A stretch of 64,000 nucleotides of DNA from Nyssa sinensis (lineage: Eukaryota > Streptophyta > Magnoliopsida > Cornales > Nyssaceae), in contig CM018050.1 of NCBI GenBank assembly GCA_008638375.1, positions 31,362,220-31,426,219 on the forward strand. The letters are read 5' to 3'. Made by a program: the position numbers and the translations under genes. The notes beneath the pieces were generated by a model, which saw nothing but the letters and a program-made list of their open reading frames with translations, searched no databases and had not been told where the DNA came from. Positions 1-11,564 of the stretch are shown piece by piece (the stretch's first letter is position 1; every line of letters starts with the position of its first letter).

Positions 1-262
1 ATAATAAAATTACATCCCTCTATAATAAAGTTACACCATCTTCTAACAACTTAAGCTTTTAAATGAGTTGGTGGTCGGTTTAATATGGTATCAGAGCAGG
101 TCAAAAATCCTGAATTCAAATCTCATTGTCACCCTGAAAATATGAATTAACACGTGTAGGCTCAAACTGGCCACACATGAGGGGGCATGTTAGAGAATAT
201 AATAATAAAGTTACACTTTCTCGAACAGCTTAAGCTTTTAGATAAGTTGGTGGTTTAACACT
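1..262. repeat. Dispersed retroelement-derived repeat with a primer-binding-site motif
   Basis: Two direct copies of one AT-rich block lie at about 20-83 and 205-260, both containing AGCTTTTA followed by a GTTGGTGG-like stretch. A third, diverged copy lies at 53433-53503. Between the first two copies, TGGTATCAGAGC at 86-97 matches the usual plant retroelement primer-binding site for initiator tRNA-Met. This suggests a remnant of an LTR end plus leader. No coding part is visible and the ends cannot be set. Confidence 0.35.
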
Positions 263-265
263 TTT

Positions 266-268
<3 letters not shown>

Positions 269-323
<55 letters not shown>
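269..323. repeat. (TC)n microsatellite
   Basis: An almost pure TC dinucleotide run of about 55 bases, continued by a pyrimidine-rich tract to about 540. Confidence 0.95.
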
Positions 324-327
<4 letters not shown>

Positions 328-1560
328 AAGAAATTTTTATTTTTTCTCATTTATTTTTCTCTCTTCACTCTTTCTCCACTCTTCCATCTTTTGTTTCTTA
401 ATTTTCGTATAGTATTTGCATCATTATTTATCTCTCACACTCGTTCTTTTTCTCTAATAAATTCATACAAAACATGACTATATTATTAGTTTTTTTTCTT
501 CCTCTTTCTTTTTTCTCTATTTTTCTTTTTTCTTTTTTTGCAATATGTGGTATTAGTTTTTTTTTTAATCTATTTATGCATGATATTCTATTTTTCATGT
601 ACAACACTAGAGAATAAATCTATCTTTTTCATGCCTAGCATGAAGAATCTACATTCTTTTATAATTGTTTTATATGCTGCAAATTCAATATACCCTGTTT
701 TCAGTATTTGTATTTCTTATAAATTATCAATTTGTCCCCTTTTTTTTGTATTTTGTATAGATTATACATTCAACATTTTCTGTTGTCAAGTCTTTCTAAT
801 TTTTGCAATCCTTACGTTGTTTTCTTAGCTATGTATAGAGTAGTTTTGCAATAGTATGACCACTGTCTGAGTTATATTTAGAGTAGTTCAATCAAAGATC
901 CATGAAAGAGATGAAAATTATTAGTTGGTTCACTCCCAAACATATTAACCCATAAAGTCCTTTAATTATTCATTGTCAAAAATACCCTTCTAATAAAATC
1001 CTATAAAATCTAGAACAATCCCAAAAAAGTTTTGCAAAACTATAAAATTTAATAACTTATAATTTATATATTTTCAATAAGATTTATATATTTAGATTCT
1101 AAATATTGAGATCTATCAAGAAAAATCTATATAGAATATGAAAAACTGAAGAAAAAAATACTCCAAAACTATAAAAAAAAAAATTGTCTCAACAAAACTA
1201 TAAATTTTACAATTTTATATAAATTGAAAATTTCTCAATTACTATTAGTTATATAGAGTTTTTGAGCGACATGCTGTATGGTCAAAAAACACTTTCAAGG
1301 TAGAAGAAATTTGTTAGAAAAATAATAATATTTGAAGCATTGTATTAAAAATTCACTAGTTGTGAAACTGTAAAAATTTATAGTTTCATAAGAGTTGAGA
1401 AAATTCTCAATTGTGTTTTACAAAAATAAATACAACAGCTCCAAAATTACATTGACATAGTCATCTCTGCCTTAAGTTGTTGGGCAAGCTTCCCCTTTGT
1501 AGTCGGTGAAAATAGTTGCATATTTAAGAGTGTGCCAGTGCCCTCTACTGTTATTGTCAG
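324..1560. other. AT-rich intergenic stretch, no gene seen
   Basis: Pyrimidine-rich at first, then AT-rich with many short homopolymer runs. The only open frame (538-828) is a T-rich low-complexity frame with no recognisable domain. Nothing functional is seen. Confidence 0.6.
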
Positions 1561-1674
1561 GTTGTGCAGAGACAGGGGTTAAAATTGGGGATTCGTTAAT
1601 CCAAGTTTTGATTTGATGTTCTTTGATTATTGATGGTGATGGTTAATCCACAGCCACTTCAAGTTAGTCCATAT

Positions 1675-1748
1675 GAACATCACATGCAAATACTAATCAG
1701 GTTATGCGGCCATAGTGAACATCACATGCAAATACCAATCAGGTTGGG
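1675..1748. repeat. 42-bp tandem duplication
   Basis: A block starting GAACATCACATGCAAATAC is repeated with a 42-base period (starts at 1675 and 1717). The two copies differ by few bases over about 30 bp. It lies in an open frame at 1630-1959 that shows no known domain and is probably not a gene. Confidence 0.8.
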
Positions 1749-1954
1749 CTTCATTTGCTTCCATGCTCAACCGCACCTAGGGTTTCATCAATTCTACTAC
1801 ATCTCTTTTTTTGTAGCCAACATTAGGAAAATCATCAATTCTCCCACTGTGCACAAAAAGAAATGGATAGTGGAAGAAATCTCGGTGGAAACCATCTTTA
1901 TCTGGTCTTTGCTGATCAGAGTGTTGTATAGAAGATTGTCACCCAGATATTTAT

Positions 1955-3440
1955 CCTAAAGGAGGGGTGAATAGGGTATTTAGAAAATATTGATAATTTT
2001 TATGAACTTTAAAAATGTATGATGATAATGCACAAGTATGTAAAAGAGTAGAGAAAGAAAGATCGAGCAAACACAATTATTTTTACGAGATTCAAAAAAC
2101 TTCCTACATCATCGATTCAAGCATCCCTATATGAGTTTTTCCACTATCTTGATCTTCTTGCAGGTGGAGGTCAAACTTTTACAACAAGAGCTCCTCATTA
2201 CTATTTCCCAACTAAAGTATCCACATTTGCTTTACAAGGGTAATAGCTACCTGCAGATCTCACCGCAATAAGAAGATACATAGTTTGTTTACCAACAAAC
2301 ATTCTCTTCAATAGTAGATTGGTGTAATATATGCTCACTCTCTATAGATAGATTTGGTATAAGCTCAGATTATTTAAAATGAAGTAAAACTTTTAGATCT
2401 AGGTCTCAATTGTTAGATTTAGAGTTAAGAATAGAGATGTAGAAGTGTAAGCTTGTAGAGAGATAGAAATAAATGCTTTAGAGAACTTCCTCAAAAGAAT
2501 ATGGTCGTTTCCATTTCAAAATAGAGTCAGTTCCCCCATTTTTTGTCTGTTAAAAATTTGAATTTCAAAGTGCTAGATCGATGATTTTAGTCAACTGAAT
2601 CATCAACCAGTCGACTAGATCAAGATCTAGTAGATTAATCAGATCAACAAAAATTTTCAAAGGGTTTAAGGTTCAATTGTTCAAGAACAATCAGTCAATT
2701 GGTCTTTTGGATCAGTCGACTGGTTTTGATTTACACTATTTTAGCCTTTGAAAGAAACTTCTGCTAAATGATCATTGAGGTTGACTAAAATGGACAATAG
2801 GTTCAAGCTATTGTTATGAAAGTGGTCACTTAGTCGAATGGTTCTTGAAACTGGTCAACTGGTTTGTTCAGTGTAAAAATACCCTTTAAAAATTAGTCGA
2901 CTAGTTCTATAAATTGGTCGATTGGTTTGGACTGTAGATACCTTCTTGCTTATTTTTCATAGTGTACTTTGATTAAAACATTTTGATCTTTCAAAACTTA
3001 GTGTGACAATATTTTGTTTTGAAAAATCATTTGAGGTTAGTTCTTAGTTGATTATTTTAAATAGTAACAACTTACTACTAATGATCAATCTAATCGTAAA
3101 TCACTCAAAACCCAAAATAAAAAAAATAAAAATTCTTTTCTTCCTTAGGCTTGAATGTGTCCTATTTTCTTGAATCATAGTGAAGAGCATTCCACTTGAA
3201 TTCGATTTCAGTCTTGAAACATGTACTTTAGTGGAATCCTTTAGGCTTGATGGACTTTATCATTTCTTGGTCAACAATCTTCTTTGACCTAGATGACCTA
3301 TTTATATTGTTACTTGAATAAAATATTAGTCCACATAGGACAATGCCTTGTTATCATCAAAATTACTAAGATGTCATTGGTTGAAGACCTTTAGAGCTAA
3401 CAAGACTATGATTATGGCTATAGGTGTTGCATAAGTGAAA
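1955..3440. mobile_element. LTR-like remnant with repeated GTCGACTGG-type motifs
   Basis: It opens with AGGAGGGGTGAATAGGG, resembling the start of some plant LTRs as I recall them. It continues through a leader-like stretch into about 400 bases in which AGTCGACTGG/AGTCAACTGG variants recur (about 2580-2940). The same motif cluster reappears at 4540-4700. No protein-coding part remains. The LTR assignment is inference from general resemblance, and the borders are approximate. Confidence 0.3.
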
Positions 3441-3821
3441 TATCAGTGGTTGTTGTCTAGTCTTTGGTGGCAGTAGTAGGTGGAGTTTCGCAGAAGGAGA
3501 GGGTGGCACTGAGGCAGACAATGATAGGGACAACTGATGATAGTGGGACAGGAATGTGGAGGGATTGACTAGAGAATAGGGTTGTGGAGAGGTCTAAAAT
3601 CATATACAAGGGTATTATTGCCATTTTGAAAACAATTAAGTATCAACTAATAAAAAATGGAGCTTATCTTAAAAATAAAAACCAACTATCATTCACCTCA
3701 AAAATGAAAGTGTTTGGACTCTACAATAATTAAGCATATTTTGGAAGGACTTAAAGACCAATTAACTCCTATATTTATGATTGTTATATCTGAGTTATTT
3801 TTTGAAAAAAATTACTAGCAG

Positions 3822-4250
3822 ATGGATTCAAATGATGCCAATGAAATGCCAAAGAATAATAGAAAAGATCCAATTTGGAAGCATAATTTCTTACAAGATT
3901 CTAATGACATAAATGTTGTCACATGCATATTCTATGGAAATGTAACAAAAGCCGAAAATTTTCAAGCAAAACAACATCAGGTTAGAAAACTCAATAATAC
4001 CAAAGATTGTTTAAAATGTCCTTAACAAATGAAGGATGAGCTCAAAAGCTACATGAAAGAATGGAAGAATTTGAAGGAAACATATAGTACGTTGCCTGAT
4101 TTTGATGACCAATATAATATGGTTGAAGATGGTGATGAAGTTCAATAAGTCAATTTTAAGGGCAAAATAGTGGGTGGGAATACTAAAGGTGGTGCGAGAA
4201 TTAGCAAGACAACCAAGTTAAAGAAGCCGACAGAAGAGTCCCATGGATAA
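3822..4250 (+). pseudogene. hAT-type transposase N-terminal (BED zinc finger) relic
   Basis: In one frame the translation follows the start of plant hAT transposases: an acidic N-terminus, a KDPIWKH block, a cysteine region, a KQH block and then a 'MKDELKSYMKEW' helix. In-frame stops occur at 4023 and about 4146, and the frame closes at 4248. The zinc-finger cysteine pair is broken (CIFYG where C-x2-C is expected). No dimerisation domain or catalytic residues follow. It is a short decayed piece of a transposase. Confidence 0.5.
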
Positions 4251-4280
4251 CTTAGTGATTCTAAAGCCAAAAATAATTTT

Positions 4281-4510
4281 CTATTTAAAATGATCAACTA
4301 AAATCAATCACAAAATGATTATTCAAAGGATTTCATTAATGTACCTTAAGCTTTGAAAAATCAAGTTAAATCGAAGTTAAAAACTTTGAAATGATTGATT
4401 GATCATGAACTTAATGTACTTCTATTTAAGTGATCAATTAAAATCAATCACAAAATAATTTTTCAAAGGATTTCATTGATGTACGTTAAACCTTGAAAAA
4501 TCAAGTTTTT
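4281..4510. repeat. Imperfect tandem duplication, period about 141 bp
   Basis: A ~88-bp block at 4281-4370 recurs at 4422-4507. Both copies contain AAAATCAATCACAAAAT and GGATTTCATT. They differ by several substitutions, so the duplication is old. Confidence 0.75.
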
Positions 4511-4539
4511 TAAAATCGGAATTTTGGTCAAGATAGGCA

Positions 4540-4790
4540 AAATACCAACCTACCAAAATCAGTTGACCTATGAGTCGACTAATTCTCAAATCAGTCAACT
4601 GATTGTGTTTTACAAAATGAACCTCTAAGCTTCTGAAAAAAATTAGTTGACCTTTCAGTTGACTAAATTATGATCGAGTCGATTGATTAGCAATGGTGAA
4701 TTCAAATTTTGAACAAATCTAAAAAGGGTAACGGTTAGTTTTTGAAACCCAACGGCTATATCTTTCAAAAGCCCATAAATAGAGATTCTA
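4540..4790. repeat. Second cluster of GTCGACT/GTCAACT motifs
   Basis: Variants of AGTCGACTAATT and AGTCAACTGATT occur several times on both strands. They match the cluster at 2580-2940, which suggests the same repeat family on both sides of the hAT relic. Confidence 0.4.
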
Positions 4791-4899
4791 AATAGCATTC
4801 ATGACTAACAATTGTTGCACATAAACTTTCAATTATGATGTGCACTGTGTGAAGCATGAATTATGATGACTCCCCCGCAACTGACCATAATGGCATATT

Positions 4900-5444
4900 G
4901 GCATATTCTAGCAAAGCCAGGGAACAGGGGAGCTCTTATTGTTAACTATGAAGAGTCTCACCGATAACTCATGAAAAAGAATAACCAGAGACTCTACCAG
5001 AGGTACATTATTAAGTATAGACAGACACTTTGAGTGCTGGAGATGTTGAAGATTAAGAAGAACTTCCCATTTCAATGTCCAAAAATTTCAGGTAGTGAGG
5101 CCTACATACAAGTTTGCATTTCATATTCAAAGTCAACAATCTTTTTGTAACACAAAATAATAGTACTAATAAGTCATCAAAGTTTTTCTTATTTAAAATG
5201 GTTGTTCTGTCAAATAACTTTTTTTTTTTGGGATCAATGTTTTGTTCTCTTAGGACCAACTCCAAATCCAAAAGAGAAAGAAGGCAAGGTTGGCAGATGC
5301 AAGGGTAGCCTGAAAGCTATCCAATTTCGACCATCTAGATAAGGGCAAAAATCAAGACATATTGGGGTCAGTCCATGATGGAGTGCTCTGAATATTGGAT
5401 TTTAAATTATAGGCTTCCACACCATAGAGACCTCAAACACAATC
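4900..5444 (+). promoter_or_regulatory. Upstream region of PR10-1, shared with other copies
   Basis: This ~500-bp block is repeated upstream of PR10-2 (about 9975-10442, continuing at 20132), PR10-3 (about 29170-29735), PR10-4 (about 39780-40128) and PR10-6 (about 47762-48110). Shared landmarks are TCCAAAAATTTCAGGTA, AGGACCAACTCCAAATC, AAGGCAAGGTTGGCAGA, CTATCCAATTT and ATGATGGAGTGCTCTGAAT. It therefore duplicated together with the genes and probably carries their control elements. GTCAAC at about 5141 contains a W-box core on the minus strand. W boxes are common in defence-gene promoters, but I do not claim function. Confidence 0.6.
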
Positions 5445-5452
5445 TATAAATA
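5445..5452 (+). promoter_or_regulatory. TATA box of PR10-1
   Basis: TATAAATA lies 113 bases before the ATG. The same octamer sits at the same relative place before PR10-2, PR10-3, PR10-4 and PR10-6. This predicts a leader of about 85 bases with no upstream ATG. Confidence 0.8.
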
Positions 5453-5564
5453 CCGCCAAAGCTCTTCCCCATTCAAGCAACTCTAAAATCCTCAGCAGCA
5501 AAGCCAAACCATCCTCCAATTTTTCTTGGGATCATTCTCTTGCTTTTCAGACTCTAAAGACGTC

Positions 5565-6149
5565 ATGGGTGTCATCGCATATGATACGGAGATCACTTCC
5601 TCAATCCCTCCAGCAAAGATGTTCAGGGCCTTCGTCCTCGACTCTGACAATCTCATTCCTAAGATCTTACCACAGGCTATTAAGAGTGTTGAAATCATCC
5701 AAGGAGATGGAGGGGTTGGTACCATTAAGCTGATCACTTTTGGAGAAGGTTAGTTCCTATCATCATCATCATCATTAAATACTTCTTTAGAATATCATTA
5801 TGCCAAATTTCACAAATTTCATTCTTTGTATTTCTTTTGTTGATATATAGGCAGCCAATTCAAGAGTGCAAAGCACCAGGTTGATGGAATTGACAAAGAG
5901 AATTTCACCTATAGTTATAGCATAATTGAAGGTGATGCATTGATGGACATAATTGAATCGATCTCCTACGAGATCAAAATCGAGGCCTCCCCAAATGGAG
6001 GATCCATCTGCAAAAACAACAGCAAATATCACACAAAAGGTGATGCCCAAATCACAGAAGACCAAATTAATAGTGGTAAAGATAAGGCCGCAAGAATGTT
6101 CAAGGCTGTTGAGGCCTACCTCTTGGCAAACCCTGATGCCTGCAACTAA
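5565..6149 (+). CDS. PR10-1: PR-10 / Bet v 1-family protein, intact
   Basis: Exon 1 is 5565-5748 and exon 2 is 5851-6149, with a 102-bp GT-AG intron that splits Gly62 in phase 1, the position typical of the family. The spliced product is 160 aa, the usual PR-10 length. The glycine-rich loop GDGGVGT is at residues 47-53. Glu97, Glu149 and Tyr151, residues linked to PR-10 nuclease activity, are all present. The protein ends [11 protein letters not shown]-10 proteins are small cytosolic proteins with a hydrophobic cavity that binds plant hormones, flavonoids and similar ligands. Many are induced by pathogens or stress and some are pollen or fruit allergens. The ligand here is unknown. The start is the first ATG after the TATA box, with G at -3 and +4. 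Cys159 replaces the Tyr of the other copies. This is the best candidate for a working gene in the window. Confidence 0.93.
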
Positions 6150-7220
6150 TGTTGCCCATTGTCTACACTGAGAAATGGTCCCATGAGTGTGCTTTCGAGC
6201 TTCTATGTTTTCGCTTAAGCTGCCTTTGGTTTGATTTTAATGTTTTGTTGTAATCGTCAAGTGCTTATATTGTTGGATTTTGATTGAAGAGTCTATGTGC
6301 CACTATTTTTCTCTATTAAAAAAATATAATCATCCGATATTAATTGTTAACTTGAATCACTATCACAAATGACTTCTCTTCTTGAGATGTCATATTGAAA
6401 GTCACAGTAGATGTCATGGTAAAACCCTGCTGAAACCATGAACTTTGTTTATGTTGCTACAAACATCTAATACCAAAACAGAGTATCAAGGTTAGTGGGA
6501 GATGCTAAGCTAAGAATCAGTCAATATTTCAATCCAATTTTTCAATTTTAAGCCAATTTCAGTGGAAAGGTATCCTACAAGCACGACGAGTTTCTTCTAC
6601 AATAACTGATACCCAGAAGAACCAGTAGTTTCAACTCCAGAAAGCTCACAAAAGTTGATAATTCAATTTGGAGCCTCCCAATCAAACCTAGACTTTCTAA
6701 GTACATGCAACCACCGCGTGCTCAACCCAATTTTCCCTCCCTAGCAATGTCTAAGTTTGACAAGACAATTTATTTTTTAGGCTCCCCTAAAACTGTTAAC
6801 AAATGAGATCATTTGGTTCTAATGGATATAAAAGAACCATGAATGTAGCATGTAAGAGAAACTCAAATAGTTGAAGAAAATGGGCTGACAGTAAATTACA
6901 ATCAATTCAAAACACCCACCGTCTCGATACCAACTTCACAAAATACTCTTTATGTTTCTCCCCAAGACAAAAAGCATCAAGGTTGATCCATCTTTTCTCA
7001 ATAAGATCACCCAATTCCAATCACCCCTTTCTATTATAATTTCCTCTGTTTTCTCCGTTTTAGTAGAATCAATTCCAAAATCTAAAAAGAAAGCAATAAT
7101 GAGATTCAGTACCTCCGGATCTGCAACATCATATTGATACCCGGCTGCTTGCGAGATGTCCTTTGCTTGAAATCATAGGTTCCATTTAGAGTCGTGCGCT
7201 TGAAAAGAACTAAGACAGAA
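6150..7220. other. PR10-1 3' UTR and downstream flank shared with PR10-6
   Basis: After the stop, a 3' UTR with GCCTTTGGTTTGATTTTAATG is shared by all complete copies. From about 6640 to 6930 the sequence is homologous to 53090-53380 (shared GCTCACAAAAGTTGATAATT and GAGATCATTTGGTTC). So the ancestral duplicated unit included over 1 kb of downstream DNA. No convincing gene is seen. A short minus-strand exon-like block at about 7100-7200 is listed separately. Confidence 0.6.
7105..7205 (-). other. Exon-like block conserved beside three PR-10 copies (copy A)
   Basis: On the minus strand, an ATG followed by SKGHL-type coding and a GTTGCAGATCC(G/A)GAGGT block is shared with 33174-33318 and 44086-44218. 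GAGGT could be an exon end with a GT donor. I do not recognise a protein. This copy lacks about 25 bp present in the others. It may be a relic first exon or merely a conserved flank. Confidence 0.25.
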
Positions 7221-8086
7221 TATGTATCCTTTTGGTTTTTACATCCGTCCTACTGACTGATACCGATTGAGCCGGTTAAGGGTATACCACTGCACGTGAC
7301 CCGATACTCAGACTTTTCATACATATATAAAATGTTTGTAAACGAAATCAGAATTGGACTTGTAAAACTCAATCGGATTTGAGACGGAGACGAAAAATGG
7401 TCTTCTCATTTCACTTCATTTATATATTAAATTTTTTTTCCTATTTACATTATTATTTACTAATAAATTATACTATATAAAATTAATTTAAAAATTTTTC
7501 ATATTACGCTTATATTATTTTTTGTATTAATTATTTTGACAATAAAATTTTAATTTATTTACCAAAAAAAAAAAATTTTAAACTAAAAAAAAAGTTATCG
7601 AGATTTAAAGTAGGGCAGGAGCAAAACAGTGAGAGTGGTCCAAAAATATAAATGAATCAAAATTAAGAAAAGAACACTATCAAACTCATCCCATTATCAT
7701 TTCGATAAACAGTATGATTAGATAGTAGGCATACTTGGGTGAATGCCGGCCAGGTCAAGGCTGACTTTATGGTCTAACTCTCTTGATCAGGGAGCACAGG
7801 TGAATAATACATGCATATTAGCCTTGTCCTGTGCTATGCACATATCCTTCCAAAAAAAATATATAGACTTACAAATATAAAATATATAGCCTTGTCCTTT
7901 CCTACCCCTACTGTATTTTTTGAAAAATTGAGTTAAGCTTAATATTTTCCAAATTCTCAAAACATTTTTAAATTTATCCCCACTAAATAAACTTTTTCAA
8001 GCTTGCTCCCAATATATTTGTTTTGACAAATTCTCTAAAACGGAGTGTTAAAATATTAAATAATATGTCATTTCTATTAGCTTTAA
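7221..8086. other. AT-rich intergenic stretch, no gene seen
   Basis: Low-complexity A/T-rich DNA with runs of A and T. No domain is recognised in any frame. Confidence 0.6.
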
Positions 8087-8749
8087 CCAAGGGCGGAACC
8101 ATTATAAGGGCTAGGTCGGGCTATAGTCCTCCCAAAAATTTGGAAAAAAAAATTTATACATATAAAATTTTGACTATTTTTAAATTAGCCCATCCCAAAT
8201 TTTGGCTCAACCCAATTTTTACTCATATTTTCTTTCATTTCTTACTCTAAAATTTTAGCCCAACCCATTAACCATCTTAATTTCTAAAGTATATCTAAGT
8301 TTAGGGTTTTTCCCATTGCCATTTATTTGATACGTTTTCATGTTATCTAGAAAAATATTTCCTCTAATATTTGTTTAGATGATAAGATTTTTTTTTTTTT
8401 TTGCTATTTATTTGATGTACTTTGATTTTTTTTGCTAAAATTTTATCATTTAAGCTTTGTTTAATTGCTAAGTAAATTTAAGAAAAAGAAAAAGAAATAC
8501 AAACTTGTTATTTTCCTTCTATCATCTTCTTTTTGAAAAATAAATTTTTTTACATGTAAGTTGAGATAATAAAAAAATTCCCCATTCCGTCTTCTTTGAG
8601 AAATTGTTTCCTCCCGTCATCTTTCTCTTTCAGAAAAAAAGAATTTACATGTAAATTTCTTTTGCAATTTGAAAAAAAAAAATCACCTCCTAAAATTTCT
8701 CCCAAAAAAACTCTAGCTTCCTAAGTTTTTTTCCTAGTTCCGTCCTTGG
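8087..8749. mobile_element. Non-autonomous TIR element (MITE-like), about 663 bp
   Basis: The left end CCAAGGGCGGAACCA and the reverse complement of the right end, CCAAGGACGGAACTA, match at 13 of 15 bases. Short TTTAA-like repeats flank both ends, but an exact target duplication is not clear. There is no coding capacity. The superfamily is not assigned. Confidence 0.55.
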
Positions 8750-9402
8750 TTTTAATTTTTTGAATACTTTGATAGTTTAACATAGTATAAAATAAGTAAA
8801 GGTCTTAAGCTCAAAATTCAATTCTTTAAATATGGGCTGACCTATTTAAAAATTATATAATTTAGTTATACGTTTTTATTAACTTAAGTTTGCAAATGAT
8901 TTAGTGATTTAATACCCAAAAAGAAAGTTAGAGACGTTAATTTTTCATATGCTACTTCCATTGTTTACTCTTTCTAGACTATGATTTCACACAAATTATA
9001 TCATGATTTAATATTTCAATACTAATTTTTGATATTTTTTTTTCTTTTACTTTACTTATTCAATATTTTTAAAATTAGAGTAAGAATTAATAATTTTTAT
9101 TTTATTTTCTTTAAGGTACCATTTATAGATTGACTGAAAAACTCTTTTTAAAAGCATAAATTCTTAAAATTTAACATTCGAAGAAAATATATATATTAAT
9201 AAATATATGACTATATACTTTACTTATTCAATATTTTATTTTTTTTTGGAATACCTTTTGTAAATATAAACGCAAAAGTGATGAGCCCTTGTTGTGTTTC
9301 TGAATTCTATTGAAAAACGCACAATACAGAGAAAATGCAATTCTTTGGATGCATGTTACGATTCATAAACTGGTATAGGACATGCTGGTCGATACATGTA
9401 TC

Positions 9403-9443
<41 letters not shown>

Positions 9444-9890
9444 GCTTTATGTGAAACATATAATGATCACCTATATATATATATTGTGCTTTATGTGAAA
9501 CATATAATGACCCCGTGCAGGTGACCATATGCTTATCTCCACCACATACGCTGGCTCCTAGGTTAACCATTACTAAAAAATGACAGCGAACTCTCATTCT
9601 CAAATTCGTTGTCTATGTTATTGTGAAACATATGACAAGTTTTTTTTTTTATTAATTTTTAACCACTCTACCCAACCCAAGGTTTTCCTCTTGTATCATC
9701 TATTACAATGTTACATAGCCTTTCAGAAAATTTTTGCAATCTTATCATTTTATATTTCTCATCATGAGTTTTATTTATTAACCAATTTGCAGTTAAATTA
9801 GCTTCTCGACATACATTGTATAATAACTTTCAATAATTTATCCTTAATGATATCAACTGACAAGTTAACATAGTGAGTTTAGGCCTCGTT
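8750..9890. other. AT-rich stretch with TA microsatellite
   Basis: It holds a (TA)n run at about 9416-9440 and a short tandem duplication just after it. No gene is seen. The open frames here come from low-complexity sequence. Confidence 0.6.
9439..9511. repeat. Tandem duplication next to a (TA)n tract
   Basis: TTGTGCTTTATGTGAAACAT followed by ATAATGA occurs twice about 43 bases apart, and each copy is preceded by a TA run. Slippage or unequal exchange at the TA tract is the likely cause. Confidence 0.8.
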
Positions 9891-9974
9891 GGGTGGGGAT
9901 TAGGCATTTCAATTAAGCTCCAAACAACACTTAGCTCATTTTGGTCATGTTTAGTTGGGCGTTCAGAACATATT

Positions 9975-10442
9975 ATTGACCAAAATAACAGTCAACTCAA
10001 AAAAAAAAAATTGAGAGATACATTAAGCATGGCTATGAGGGTCCTTTAACACAGTGGCCCATAAACTTTGAATGTGGGAGATTTTGAAGCTGAGCAAAGT
10101 AGCTTCACTTAAAATATAGTAAAGTTCCAGAGTGAAAGTCCAAAAATTTCAGGTAATGACAGAGAAATAGAGGTTTGTATTTTACCCTCTTTTTTTTTTT
10201 TTTTTCTTCCTTTTGGTGAAAGTATTTTCACTTTCAAAGTCATGAATTGTACACACACAAAGGTCCACAATGCTTTTCTCATTTAAATTAGTTATGTCAA
10301 ATATTCTCTTAGGACCAACTCCAAATCCCAAACAGAAGGAAGACAAGGTTGGCAAACAGCCTAAAAGCTATCCAATTTGGATCATCTAGACAAGGGCAAG
10401 GTAGGGCCACTAGCTCCAAAGCATCTATAATATTACATATAT
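9975..10442 (+). promoter_or_regulatory. Distal upstream region of PR10-2, cut off by a LINE
   Basis: Homologous to the upstream regions of PR10-1 and PR10-3 (shared TCCAAAAATTTCAGGTAATG, TTAGGACCAACTCCAAATCC, AGGGCCACTA). It ends in AATAACATTGTA, the target duplication of the LINE insertion, and continues 9.7 kb later at 20132. Confidence 0.65.
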
Positions 10443-10454
10443 AATAACATTGTA
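10443..10454. repeat. Left target site duplication of the L1-like LINE
   Basis: AATAACATTGTA is repeated exactly at 20120-20131, on the far side of the LINE poly(A)-like tail. A 12-bp duplication fits target-primed reverse transcription. Confidence 0.85.
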
Positions 10455-10499
10455 ATCAAGCCCGAAAGGAAGGGCTGAAAGGGGAAATAGGAGGCTTAT

Positions 10500-11564
10500 T
10501 CAAGATGGAAGAAATTTCATGGCATTAGAAATCTAGGGTTCATTGGCTTAAAAAGGGTGACGGCAACACGCATTTTTTTCACAGGATGGCCAATGCTCAT
10601 CGGAGGAGGAACTACATAGGGTTGATTAATAGTGGTGGCGTGGTGCTCCAGGAAGTGTAGACTGTTAGGGATAGAATAGTGGACTTCTTCCATATTTTAT
10701 ATAAAGATGAGAGGGATTGGAGGCCGAATTTGGACTGAATGGACTTTAAATTCATCTCGGAAGAGGACTCTTTACAGTTGGAAAGGGCTTTTGAGGAGGA
10801 TGAAGTCGCGGTGGCCTTGCACTCTCGTGAGGGAGATAAAGCTCCAGGGCCAGACGGGTTCACAATGACTTTTTATAAGCATTACTGAGCAACTTTGAGG
10901 AGGGATATCATGTTTGTGTTTAGTCATTTCCATAAGGAAGGGGTCTTTGAGAAAAGCTTGAACGCTACATTTATTACTTTGATTCTTAAGAAAGAAGATG
11001 AAACAGAGTTGAAGGATTTTAGACCAATAAGCTTGGTGGAAGTCTATACAAACTGAAGGCCAAAACTATTTCTTTACGGATCTGGCTGGTTATAGGGATA
11101 GTCATTTTCGATAGCCAAAATGCTTTTATAGAAGGGAGGTAGATTCTGGATGCAATCTTGTTGGCTAATGAATGTGTTGATTGGAGAAGAAAGAAGGGGA
11201 AATCTGGTCTCATTTACAAACTGGATATTGAAGAGGCATATGATCATGTCAATTGGGATTTTCTTTTGTATCTCTTGGCTAAGATAGGTTTTGGGGAAAG
11301 ATGGATTGGCTAGATTCGCTCATGCGTATCTTCTGTATCCTTCTCGGTTCTGGTTAATGGGTCCTTTGCGGGTTTCTTTCGGGCGTCCCGTGGATTGAGA
11401 CAGGGGATCCTTCATCCCCTTTTCTTTTTGTGATTGTCATGGAGGCTCTGAGTAGGATGCTTAAGAAAGTAGTGAATGCTAGAATACTTAAGGGCTTTGA
11501 GATGGAGGATGGGAGAGGCAGAAGGGTGGAGGTGTCCCATTTGTTGTTTGTCGATGGCACCCTT
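10500..11564 (+). pseudogene. LINE reverse transcriptase, N-terminal and palm part, decayed
   Basis: With frameshifts and stops, the translation shows the plant L1 RT blocks in order: WLKKGDGNTHFFHRMAN, then [61 protein letters not shown] and VSHLLFVDGTL. The last is the catalytic block, normally (F/Y)xDD, so the second Asp is Gly here and the enzyme would be dead even without the stops. Coding stops at the TG end of the nested 3.1-kb element and resumes at 14697. Confidence 0.8.

Noticed and set aside
86..97. TGGTATCAGAGC as part of a tRNA gene
   Set aside because: It is the complement of a tRNA 3' end, as in retroelement primer sites; no cloverleaf can be formed around it.
1630..1959. 109-codon open frame
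   Set aside because: It contains a 42-bp tandem repeat, has no homology that I recognise, and has no promoter or splice context.
5492..6065. Minus-strand open frames over PR10-1
   Set aside because: They are antisense shadows of the PR-10 exons, and the same shadows appear over every PR-10 copy.
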